Source: Gandjariella thermophila (GTDB lineage: Bacteria; Actinomycetota; Actinomycetes; Mycobacteriales; Pseudonocardiaceae). From it: a DNA stretch of 64,000 nt. The notes under the pieces are model-generated. The model was not told the DNA's origin. It worked only from the letters and a program-made list of their open reading frames with translations, and ran no database searches. Positions 37,239 through 45,303 of this stretch are shown one piece after another; the stretch's first letter is position 1, and every line of letters starts with the position of its first letter. Made by a program: the position numbers and the translations under genes. The stretch lies in the NCBI RefSeq assembly GCF_005405885.1, contig NZ_BJFL01000006.1, positions 62,001-126,000 of the forward strand, written 5' to 3'.

Positions 37239-39050
37239 ATGGCTGCCCGGGCAGACCATCCACGAATCCGACGACGATCCACGCTGGCCGCCCTGCGCCG
37301 GCTCGGCCCCTACGTGTGGCCGGAACGCTGGCCGCTGATCGGCTCCGCGCTCGCCGCGCTCGCCTCGATGCTCTGCGGTCTGACCATCCCGCTGGTCACC
37401 CAGCGGATCGTGGACGGGCCGATCGCCCACCACGACGCGGGCCACCTGCCCTGGTTGGTGGCCGTGGTGCTGGCGCTCGGCGCGGCGGAGGCCGGGTTGT
37501 TCTTCGTCCGGAGGCGGCTGGTCGCCCGGCCGACCACGACGATCGAGGCGCGCATGCGCGCCGACCTGTACCACCACCTGCAGCGGCTCCCGGTGGCCTT
37601 CCACGACCAGTGGCAGTCCGGGCAGTTGCTCTCCCGAGCGGTCGGCGACCTGTCCACGGTCCGCCGGTTCGTCGCGTTCGTGCTGACCTTCCTCATCGTC
37701 AACGGGCTGACACTGCTGGTCGGCATCGGGGTGCTCTTCGCGCTGTCCACGCTGGCCGGCGTGATCATGGTCGCCGGGGCGGTGCCGCTGGTGATCGTCT
37801 CGGTGCTGTACGAGTCGCGGTTCAAGGTGGCCGCCCGGCGCGCCCAGGACCAGCAGGGCGAACTGGCCACCACGGTGGAGGAGGCGGTGCTCGGCATCCG
37901 GGTGCTCAAGGCGTTCGGGCGGGGCCCCGACCTCGCCGCCCGGTTCGCCGGGCAGGCCCGCGAGCTGCGCGGCACCGAGCTGTACAAGATCAGCATCCTG
38001 GCCCTGCTCTGGGCGGTGATCATCGCGCTGCCCGAGTTGGCGCTCGCCGGGCAGATCGCGGCCGGCACGGCGGCGATCGCGCACGGTGCGATGACGGTGG
38101 GCACCCTGGTCGCGGTGGTCACGGTGAGCACCTACCTGCGCTGGCCCACCGACTCGATCGGCTGGCTGCTCGCCGAGGCCAACCAGGCGGCGTCGGCGTG
38201 CGAGCGGTACTGGGAGGTGCGGGACGCGCCGCGGACGGTCGGCGGCCCGCCGCGCCCGAGGCCGCTGCCCGCGGCGCCGCGCGGCGCGCTGCGCCTGGAG
38301 GGGGTCCGGTTCGGCTACCCGGGCGCGTCGGCCGAGGTGCTGCGCGGGGTGGACCTGGAGATCCGGCCGGGCGAGACGGTCGCCCTGGTCGGCGCCACCG
38401 GGTCCGGCAAGACCACGCTGGCCGCGCTGGTGCCCCGGCTGGCCGACGTCACCGGCGGCCGGATCACCGTGGACGGGATCGACGTCCGCGACCTCGCCCT
38501 GGCCGACCTGCGCCGCGTCGTGGCCACCGCGTTCGAGGACCCGGTGCTGTTCTCCATGAGCGTGCGGGAGAACGTCGCGCTCGGCCGGCCGGAGGCCACC
38601 GAAGCCGAGATCCGCGCGGCGCTGCGGGTGGCGCACGCCGAGGAGTTCGTCGACGCGCTGCCCTGGGGCCTGGCCACCCGGATCGGCGAGCAGGGCCTGT
38701 CCCTGTCCGGCGGGCAGCGGCAGCGGCTGGCGCTGGCCAGGGCGGTGGTCGGCCGGCCGGCGGTGCTGGTGCTGGACGACCCGCTGTCCGCGCTGGACGT
38801 GCACACCGAGGCCGAGGTGGAGGCCGCGCTGCGCCGGGTGCTGCGGGACACCACCGCGCTGATCGTCGCGCACCGGCCGAGCACGGTGCGGCTCGCCGAC
38901 CGGGTCGCGCTGCTCGCCGGCGGCCGGATCGCCGCCGTGGGCAGCCACGCCGAGTTGCTCACCCACCACCCCGGGTACCGGTCGCTGCTGACGACGGGCG
39001 CCGCCGCCGAAGCCGGTGGCCGGCCCAACGAGGAGGTGGCCGCGTGGTGA
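37239..39050 (+). CDS. ABC exporter subunit with degenerate ATP site
   Basis: The protein has 603 residues: six-helix exporter domain (about 25-330) and an ATPase domain. ATG 37239 follows GAGGGGG. Walker A is GATGSGKTT, signature LSLSGGQRQRLALAR, and after Walker B the catalytic Glu is replaced by Asp (VLDDPLSALD). H-loop IVAHRPS is present. This asymmetry is typical of heterodimeric exporters such as BmrCD. It pairs with the next gene, which overlaps it. Confidence 0.93.
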   Translation: MAARADHPRIRRRSTLAALRRLGPYVWPERWPLIGSALAALASMLCGLTIPLVTQRIVDGPIAHHDAGHLPWLVAVVLALGAAEAGLFFVRRRLVARPTTTIEARMRADLYHHLQRLPVAFHDQWQSGQLLSRAVGDLSTVRRFVAFVLTFLIVNGLTLLVGIGVLFALSTLAGVIMVAGAVPLVIVSVLYESRFKVAARRAQDQQGELATTVEEAVLGIRVLKAFGRGPDLAARFAGQARELRGTELYKISILALLWAVIIALPELALAGQIAAGTAAIAHGAMTVGTLVAVVTVSTYLRWPTDSIGWLLAEANQAASACERYWEVRDAPRTVGGPPRPRPLPAAPRGALRLEGVRFGYPGASAEVLRGVDLEIRPGETVALVGATGSGKTTLAALVPRLADVTGGRITVDGIDVRDLALADLRRVVATAFEDPVLFSMSVRENVALGRPEATEAEIRAALRVAHAEEFVDALPWGLATRIGEQGLSLSGGQRQRLALARAVVGRPAVLVLDDPLSALDVHTEAEVEAALRRVLRDTTALIVAHRPSTVRLADRVALLAGGRIAAVGSHAELLTHHPGYRSLLTTGAAAEAGGRPNEEVAAW

Positions 39051-40927
39051 GCACCACGCAGGAGAGCACGGTCCGAGTGCAGCCGGCGGACGAGGACGAG
39101 TCCTGGCGCGGGGTGGCCGCCGAGGACGTGGCCGAGCTTGACCACGCGGTCAGCCTGAAGTTGCAGGCCCGGTCGCGGCGGCTGCTCGGTTCGCTGCTGC
39201 GGCCCCGGCTGGGCGCCTCGCTGCTCGCGCTGGCCATCGTGATCGCGGAGAACGCCGCCCAGCTGGCCGGTCCGCTGCTGATCGCGGCGGCCATCGACCG
39301 GGGCGTGCCCGCCGCGGTCGCCGGCCGGCCCGGGGCGCTGGCCTGGTGCGTCGCCGGGTACGCGGGAGTCGGCCTGGCCTCGGCCGCGCTGCGGCACGCG
39401 TTCCTCCGGGTCTCCGGCCGGGTCGGCCAGGACCTGCTGCTCGATCTGCGGCAACGGGTGTTCCGCCAGGTGCAGCGGCTGTCCGTGTCGTTCCACGAGT
39501 CCTACACGTCCGGCAAGGTGATCTCCCGGCTGACCAGCGACCTGGACTCGCTGGACGACCTGCTGGAGATGGGCCTGGACGGGTTCCTGTCCTCGGTGTT
39601 CTCCGTGGTCGGAATCGCCGGGCTGCTGCTGTGGCTGGACCTGCCGCTGGGTCTGGTGGTGCTGGCCGGGTTCGTCCCGCTGACCCTGGTCACCCGGTGG
39701 TTCACCAGCGCGTCCCGGCGGGCGTACCGGAACACCCGGGGTGCGATCGCCAAGGTGATCATCCAGTTCGTGGAGACCATGAACGGCATCCGCGCGGTGC
39801 AGGCGTTCGGCCGGGAACGCCGCAACGAGTCGATCATGGGTGAGCTGAACGACCGGTTCCGGGTGGCCAACGCCGAGGCGATGCGGGTCACCGCCCGGTT
39901 CGTGTTCGCGGTGCGGCTGGTGGGCAACGTGTCGCTGGCCGTGGTGCTGGCCATCGGCGCGTGGCGGGTGGCGCACGGTGGCCTTGAGGTCGGCGTGCTC
40001 GCCGCGTTCACCCTCTACCTGCGCCGGTTCTACGACCCGCTGGACGACATGGCGATGTTCGCCAACGCGTACTCCTCGGCCGCGGCGGCGCTGGAGAAGA
40101 TCTCCGGGCTGCTGGAGGAGGTGCCGGAGCTGCCCGAGCCCGCCACCCCGGTGCCGCTGGCCCGGCCACGCGGCGAGATCCGGTTCGCCGGAGTGGAGTT
40201 CCGCTACGGCCCGCGCACGCCGGTCGTGCTACCCGCCTTCGACCTGCACGTGCCGGCCGGTCAGACGGTGGCGCTGGTCGGCCCGACCGGCGCGGGCAAG
40301 TCCACCATCGCCAAGCTGGTCGCGCGCTTCTACGACCCGACCACCGGCACCGTGTCACTGGACGGGGTGAATGTCCGGGACGTGGCCGACGCCGAGCTGC
40401 GCCGCGCCGTGGTCATGGTCACCCAGGAGAACTTCCTGTTCTCCGGGTCGGTCGCGGACAACATCGCGCTCGGCCGACCGGACGCCAGCCACGCCGAGAT
40501 CGAGGCGGCCGCAGCCGCGGTCGGCGCGCACGAGTTCATCGCGGCGCTGCCCAAGGGCTACGACACCGACGTGCGCAAGCGCGGCGGCCGGCTGTCCGCG
40601 GGGCAGCGCCAGCTGGTGGCGTTCGCCAGGGCGTTCCTCGCCGACCCCGCGGTACTGGTGCTGGACGAGGCCACCTCCAGCATGGACATCCCCACCGAGC
40701 GGGCGGTGCAGGCGGCGCTGGAGACGGTGCTCGCCGAGCGGACCGCGCTGATCATCGCGCACCGGCTGTCCACCGTGCTCATCGCCGACCGGGTGCTCGT
40801 GGTGGACGGCGGGCGAATCGTCGAGGACGGCCCGCCCCGGGCGCTCATCGCGCGTGCCGGCGGCCGGTTCGCCGACCTGCACCACGCGTGGCGGGAGTCG
40901 CTGGCGCTGCAGCGCCAGGGTGACTAG
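39044..40927 (+). CDS. ABC exporter subunit, catalytic half
   Basis: The protein has 627 residues from GTG 39044 (GTG 39047 is an alternative), 7 nt after AGGAGG within the end of the previous gene. Membrane domain about 60-360. The ATPase has Walker A GPTGAGKST, signature LSAGQRQLVAFAR (LSAGQ, not LSGGQ), Walker B LVLDEATSSMD with intact Glu, and IIAHRLSTV. It provides the competent Glu for a heterodimeric exporter of lipids, peptides or drugs together with the preceding subunit. Confidence 0.93.
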   Translation: MVSTTQESTVRVQPADEDESWRGVAAEDVAELDHAVSLKLQARSRRLLGSLLRPRLGASLLALAIVIAENAAQLAGPLLIAAAIDRGVPAAVAGRPGALAWCVAGYAGVGLASAALRHAFLRVSGRVGQDLLLDLRQRVFRQVQRLSVSFHESYTSGKVISRLTSDLDSLDDLLEMGLDGFLSSVFSVVGIAGLLLWLDLPLGLVVLAGFVPLTLVTRWFTSASRRAYRNTRGAIAKVIIQFVETMNGIRAVQAFGRERRNESIMGELNDRFRVANAEAMRVTARFVFAVRLVGNVSLAVVLAIGAWRVAHGGLEVGVLAAFTLYLRRFYDPLDDMAMFANAYSSAAAALEKISGLLEEVPELPEPATPVPLARPRGEIRFAGVEFRYGPRTPVVLPAFDLHVPAGQTVALVGPTGAGKSTIAKLVARFYDPTTGTVSLDGVNVRDVADAELRRAVVMVTQENFLFSGSVADNIALGRPDASHAEIEAAAAAVGAHEFIAALPKGYDTDVRKRGGRLSAGQRQLVAFARAFLADPAVLVLDEATSSMDIPTERAVQAALETVLAERTALIIAHRLSTVLIADRVLVVDGGRIVEDGPPRALIARAGGRFADLHHAWRESLALQRQGD

Positions 40928-40952
40928 TGCCGTGGTGCCGGGCGACCGGCTG

Positions 40953-41075
40953 TCAGTGCTTGTTCCTGAACGCGCGCCGCGATCGCGTCGCCGGGACACG
41001 GCACTCCGGTCGTGCCTGATGAGGCGCCCCGCCCCCGCGATCGCGGGGCTTCGCCCCGGCGCGTTCCCATACTCG
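40953..41075 (-). repeat. MITE-like dispersed repeat, copy B
   Basis: The reverse complement is nearly identical to 13116-13249 but lacks an 11-bp stretch. It is flanked by perfect 10-bp direct repeats CGGCTGTCAG (40947-40956 and 41076-41085) that look like a target-site duplication; the right one contains the stop codon of the DUF2537 gene. It contains the palindrome CCCCGCGATCGCGGGG. Confidence 0.9.
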
Positions 41076-41081
41076 CGGCTG

Positions 41082-41735
41082 TCAGAACGCGAGGGTGATC
41101 AGCAGGCCCAGCCAGGCCAGCACGATGCCGCCGGCCACGCCGTAGGCGACCCAGCGCCACACCAGCACGTTGCGGCCCAGCCACAGCGAGGGGGCGAGCC
41201 CGCCGGCCACCATCACGTTCGCCGCCACCGCCAGCCAGGGGTTGGTCCTCGCCAGCCCGACGGACAGCGTCAGCATGGCGAACACCACCACGGCGGCGGC
41301 GAACGCACTCACCGTGAGCCCGGTCGCCCACGGGGTACGCGGCGCGGACCGCCGCGCGCGGTGGCGCGGTGTGGCAGGAGCGGCCGGCTGCCCCGGGGGC
41401 TGGCGCACCACGAACACCTCGCCGGTGAGCGGGTCGGTGTAGCGGACCGGCGTGCCCATCACCTCGGCCAGCCGCTTGGCGAGCTGCCGGCCGCGCCGGG
41501 ACACCAGCGCGGTGGCGGTGCCCGCCGAGCCGTTCGCGGTGGCTCGCTCCACCACCTGCGCCACCTGGGCCCACTCGTGCAGGGCGTCGCACAGGTCGGC
41601 GCCGAGCGGGAGGCTGTCCGGGGCGACCTCGACGGTTTCACCGCCCGCATCCACCCGCCGGCCGGCCAGCACCGCTCGGCCGGCCCGGGCACGCAGCTCC
41701 ACCGGACGAATCCTCCCCTGACTCGCGGACATCAT
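41082..41735 (-). CDS. DUF2537 membrane protein
   Basis: The protein has 217 residues from ATG 41735 (41732 possible). A soluble N-terminal part (VELRARAGRAVLAGRRVDAGG, DALHEWAQVAQVVERA) precedes three or four hydrophobic helices from about residue 140 (WATGLTVSAFAAAVVVFAML, WLAVAANVMVAGGLAP, WVAYGVAGGIVLAWLGLLI). Position between sepH and the SpoU methylase matches M. tuberculosis Rv0882 as recalled. Function unknown. TACCTT lies 9 nt before the ATG. Confidence 0.8.
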   Translation of the reverse strand: MMSASQGRIRPVELRARAGRAVLAGRRVDAGGETVEVAPDSLPLGADLCDALHEWAQVAQVVERATANGSAGTATALVSRRGRQLAKRLAEVMGTPVRYTDPLTGEVFVVRQPPGQPAAPATPRHRARRSAPRTPWATGLTVSAFAAAVVVFAMLTLSVGLARTNPWLAVAANVMVAGGLAPSLWLGRNVLVWRWVAYGVAGGIVLAWLGLLITLAF

Positions 41736-41761
41736 CCCCCCGTGAAGGTAGCGCGAACCGG

Positions 41762-41779
41762 CGTTCAGCGGGCTGAACG
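41762..41779. terminator. Short GTTCAGC palindrome overlapping the TrmH stop
   Basis: CGTTCAGC-GG-GCTGAACG is a perfect 8-bp inverted repeat containing the TGA of the methyltransferase gene. Arm sequence matches the hairpins at 15556 and 23024. Confidence 0.6.
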
Positions 41780-42616
41780 GGCCCGCACCGGGTTACCCGG
41801 AGCCGTCTCCAGGCGGGGCGCGGTCAGCGCGTAGAAGGCCACCGCCGCGGCGGTGGCCACGTTGAGCGAGTCGACGTCGCCGGTCATCGGGATGCGCGCC
41901 GCCACGTCGGCCGCGGCGATGGCCGCCTCGGACAGGCCCGGCCCCTCCGAGCCGAACAGCAGCGCCAGCCGCTCGTCACCCCCGGTCAGCTCGGCCAGCG
42001 GGATGGCCGACCGCCCCGGGGTCAGCGCGACGACCCGGAAGCCGTGCCGGCGCAGCACGTCCAACTCCTGCGGCCACGCGGTGAACCGGCCGAACGGCAC
42101 CCGGAGCACGTGCCCCATGGACACCCGCACGCTGCGCCGGTAGAGCGGGTCCGCGCAGCCCGCGCCGAGCAGCACCCCGTCGATGCCGAACGCGGCCGCG
42201 TTGCGGAACAGCGCACCCAGGTTCTCGTGGTCGCCGACGCCCTCGAGCACGGCCAGCCGCCGCGCGCCGGCGGCCAGCGCTTCCACCTCCGGCTGCGGTG
42301 CCCGGTCCGCGGCCGCCAGCACTCCCCGGTTCAGGTGAAATCCGACCACCTCGGCCATCACCGCGGCGGAGGTGACGTAGGCCGGCACGTCCAGCCCGGC
42401 CAGATCGGGCAGCAGGGCGTCGATCCGGCGACGCACGCCCAGCAGCCCCCGCACCGGGTACGGTGAGGCCAGGAGTCGTCGCACCACGACGACGCCCTCA
42501 GCGATAACGAGTCCCCGGCCGCCCGGACGATCCGGGCGGCGGTCCGCGGTCGAGAGGTCACGGAAGTCGGCCAGCCGCCCGTCATCGGGGTCGTCGATCT
42601 CGATCACGTGCGCCAC
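41765..42616 (-). CDS. TrmH/SpoU-family RNA 2'-O-methyltransferase
   Basis: The protein has 283 residues from GTG 42616. After an N-terminal L30e-like substrate-binding region, the SPOUT domain shows LEGVGDHENLGALFRNAAAFGIDGVLLGAG (motif 1 Asn-Arg), LLFGSEGPGLS (motif 2) and IPMTGDVDSLNVATAAAVAFY (motif 3), the knotted SAM site. It methylates a ribose in rRNA or tRNA. Matches Rv0881 by neighbourhood. Its stop lies within a palindrome. Confidence 0.93.
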   Translation of the reverse strand: MAHVIEIDDPDDGRLADFRDLSTADRRPDRPGGRGLVIAEGVVVVRRLLASPYPVRGLLGVRRRIDALLPDLAGLDVPAYVTSAAVMAEVVGFHLNRGVLAAADRAPQPEVEALAAGARRLAVLEGVGDHENLGALFRNAAAFGIDGVLLGAGCADPLYRRSVRVSMGHVLRVPFGRFTAWPQELDVLRRHGFRVVALTPGRSAIPLAELTGGDERLALLFGSEGPGLSEAAIAAADVAARIPMTGDVDSLNVATAAAVAFYALTAPRLETAPGNPVRARSAR

Positions 42617-42822
42617 GTGCCCAGTGTCCCAGCCCTCGACTGGGACGACGGTCGGGCGGGTAGTCCGTGACCGGACGAACCGGGCCGGTGCCCCGTCAAT
42701 CACTCAACGTAGAAGCGATTGACAGAGTGCACCATTTCGGCCGCTAGCGAGATACCCATCCCTGTGTCACGGTTGGCGTCCGCGACGCTGCTGGCGACCA
42801 GGCCGACCGAAGGGGAGGCGGC

Positions 42823-44322
42823 ATGGGAAGGGAAGTAGCCAACTGGGCGTTCAGCCGGGATGATCGTCAACGCTATCGGGCCAAGATCCAGCGGTGCCTG
42901 GACGCGCTGGCCCGGATGCTGGCGGAGAACAGCTTCTCCTTCCCCCGCCAACAGATGGGCATGGAGATCGAGCTCAACCTGGTCGACGACGGGATGCGGC
43001 CGGCGATGACCAACGCCGAGGTGCTGGAAAAGATCGGCGACTCCTCCTTCACCACCGAACTGAGCCAGCACAACCTGGAGATCAACGTTCGGCCGCGGCC
43101 CATCGCGGGGGACGAGACGCTGCAGTTGGAGCAGGAACTGCGCGGGTCGATCCGGCGCGCCGACGCCAAGGCGCACGACGTGGGCGCCCGGCTGGTGATG
43201 ATCGGCATGCTGCCCACCCTGGGCCGGGAGCATTTCGACCGGCGGTGGCTGTCCAGTAACCCGCGGTACGCGATCCTCAACGACCAGATCTTCGCCGCGC
43301 GGGGCGAGGAGATGGTGCTCTCCGTGGAGGGCACCGCCATGCCGGGCCGGCAACCGGAACGGTTGCGCAGCTACGCCGAGTCGATCCTGCCGGAGGCGGC
43401 GTGTACCTCGGCGCAGTTGCATCTGCAGGTGGCGCCGGAGGACTTCGCCGCGCACTGGAACGCCGCGCAGTGCCTTGCCGGTGTGCAGGTCGCGATCGGT
43501 GCGAACTCGCCGTTCCTGCTCGGCAAGGCGCTCTGGCACGAGACCCGCATTCCGCTGTTCCTCCAGGCCACCGACACCCGCCCGAAGGAACTACAGAACC
43601 AGGGTGTCCGGCCGAGGGTGTGGTTCGGGGAACGCTGGATCACCTCGATCTTCGACCTGTTCGAGGAGAACGTGCGCTACTTCCAGGCGTTGCTGCCGGA
43701 GACCTCCGAGGAGGACCCGGTCGCCGCGTTGGAGGCTGGCCGCTGCCCGCAACTGTCCGAGCTGCGGCTGCACAACGGCACGGTGTGGCGGTGGAACCGG
43801 CCGGTGTACGACACCGCAGACGGGGTCCCACACCTGCGGGTGGAGAACCGGGTGCTGCCGGCCGGCCCCACCGTGGTGGACCTGCTTGCCAACGCCGCGT
43901 TCTTCTACGGCGCGCAACGCGCGCTGGCCCGCCACGAGCGTCCACTGTGGACGCAGATGTCGTTTCAGGCGGCCGAGGAGAACCTCTACGCCGGCGCGCG
44001 AAGCGGCATGGACGCGCAGCTGTACTGGCCGGGCATCGGCTGGATCCCGCCGGACGAGTTGGTGCTGCGCCGGCTGCTGCCGCTGGCGCACGACGGGCTG
44101 CGGGACTGCGGTGTCTCCGACGCGGCACGGGAGCGCTACCTCGGGGTGATCGAGCAGCGCTGCCTCACCCGCCGCACCGGGGCCACCTGGCAGCGGCGTA
44201 CCGTGGCGCTGCTCGAGGAGGGTGGCCAGGATCGGCCCACCGCACTGGTCAACATGCTGCGCCGCTACATCGAGTTGATGGACGCGGGCGAACCGGTGCA
44301 CACCTGGCCCATCGGCGGGTGA
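42823..44322 (+). CDS. Glutamate-cysteine ligase-like (GCS2 family)
   Basis: The protein has 499 residues; GGGGAGG precedes ATG 42823. GMEIELNLVDD near 46 and ELSQHNLEINVRP near 85 give the metal/ATP acidic cluster of carboxylate-amine ligases, with SAQLHLQVAPEDF and GANSPFLLGK further on. At about 500 residues it is longer than E. coli YbdK (372). It makes gamma-glutamyl bonds or a related amide; whether cysteine is the substrate is open, as mycothiol producers do not need glutathione. Confidence 0.85.
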   Translation: MGREVANWAFSRDDRQRYRAKIQRCLDALARMLAENSFSFPRQQMGMEIELNLVDDGMRPAMTNAEVLEKIGDSSFTTELSQHNLEINVRPRPIAGDETLQLEQELRGSIRRADAKAHDVGARLVMIGMLPTLGREHFDRRWLSSNPRYAILNDQIFAARGEEMVLSVEGTAMPGRQPERLRSYAESILPEAACTSAQLHLQVAPEDFAAHWNAAQCLAGVQVAIGANSPFLLGKALWHETRIPLFLQATDTRPKELQNQGVRPRVWFGERWITSIFDLFEENVRYFQALLPETSEEDPVAALEAGRCPQLSELRLHNGTVWRWNRPVYDTADGVPHLRVENRVLPAGPTVVDLLANAAFFYGAQRALARHERPLWTQMSFQAAEENLYAGARSGMDAQLYWPGIGWIPPDELVLRRLLPLAHDGLRDCGVSDAARERYLGVIEQRCLTRRTGATWQRRTVALLEEGGQDRPTALVNMLRRYIELMDAGEPVHTWPIGG

Positions 44323-44385
44323 CCACCCGGACGGCGGCGGGCGGTAGCCCGGATGGCGCTAGCTCCGTTCCCCCACCCGTCTCGA

Positions 44386-44517
44386 CACTGTGCCTTGTTC
44401 CGAAGTTCGCGTCATTCGGCGGGCCCCGTGCGGTCCACCGGGCCTCCCACCACACCGGCCGCTCGCACGAGCCTGGCGGCCCGTGGCCGCTGGGCCGGTA
44501 CTGAATGACGCACTGTG
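44386..44517 (+). repeat. Structured intergenic element, copy 2 (upstream of FetB-like permease)
   Basis: It starts CACTGTGCCT and ends with a second CACTGTG (44511-44517). The outer stem GCGTCATTC (44409-44417) / GAATGACGC (44503-44511) is a perfect 9-bp inverted repeat. The inner hairpin CACGAGCC/GGCCCGTG has one mismatch. It lies 36 bp before the GTG of the permease. It shares spacing and conserved blocks with the copies at 34371 and 48636. Confidence 0.7.
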
Positions 44518-44553
44518 GGTGATGGTTGGCCCACTGATCGTGTGGGGTGAGCG

Positions 44554-45303
44554 GTGGCGATCGCGCAGAGCTGGTGGCGGCTGGCACTGGTGTGCGCGGT
44601 GTTCGCCGGCGCCGCCGCGGTGCTGGGCTGGAAGGGCGCGCTGTTCGGCGCCCGCCCGGTGCTGCGGGCCGCGCTGCGGGCCACCGTGCAGCTCGCCGCG
44701 GTGTCCTCGGTGGTCGCCGTCGTGCTGCTGTCGGTGCCGCTGTCCTGGCTGTTCCTCGCGGTGATGGCCACCGTGGCCACCGCGACCGCGGCCACCCGCA
44801 CCGGCACCGGGTGGCGCGGCGCCTGGGTGGCGGTGGCAGTGCTCGGCGGCACCGCGCCGGCCATGGCGGTGCTGCTGGGCAGCAGCCTGCTGCCGATGCG
44901 CGGGACCACGCTGGTGCCGGTGGGTGGCATCCTGCTCGGCGGCGCGATGACCGCGAGCACGCTGGCCGTGCGCCGCGTGCTGGACGCGCTGGAGCAGCGG
45001 CGCGGCGAGTTCGAGGCGGCGCTCGCGCTGGGCTTCACCGAGCCGGAGGCGGTGCGCGAACTGGTGCGCAGGGCCGCGGCGGACGCGCTGCTGCCCGCGC
45101 TGGACCAGACCCGCACCGTCGGTCTGGTCACGCTGCCCGGGGCGTTCGTCGGCATGGTGCTCGGCGGCGCACCGGCCTGGCAGGCGGGCGCGCTGCAACT
45201 GGTCGTGCTGCTCGGGCTACTTCTGGTCGAGTCGATCGCGATCGTGGCCGTGGTGGAACTGGTCGCGCACGGGCTGGTGCGCCGCCCGCGCGAGATGGTG
45301 TGA
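44554..45303 (+). CDS. FetB/UPF0014-family ABC permease
   Basis: The protein has 249 residues with seven hydrophobic segments. ALRATVQLAAV, LGGAMTASTLAVRRVLDALEQRRGEFEAALALGFTEPEAVRELVRRAAADALLPALDQTRTVGLVTLPGAF-type order (several short conserved blocks) is that of FetB/YbbM, an iron or metal export permease. The usual ATPase partner FetA is not adjacent. GTG 44554 follows GGGGTGA. The convergent MFS gene overlaps its end by 87 bp. Confidence 0.85.
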   Translation: MAIAQSWWRLALVCAVFAGAAAVLGWKGALFGARPVLRAALRATVQLAAVSSVVAVVLLSVPLSWLFLAVMATVATATAATRTGTGWRGAWVAVAVLGGTAPAMAVLLGSSLLPMRGTTLVPVGGILLGGAMTASTLAVRRVLDALEQRRGEFEAALALGFTEPEAVRELVRRAAADALLPALDQTRTVGLVTLPGAFVGMVLGGAPAWQAGALQLVVLLGLLLVESIAIVAVVELVAHGLVRRPREMV

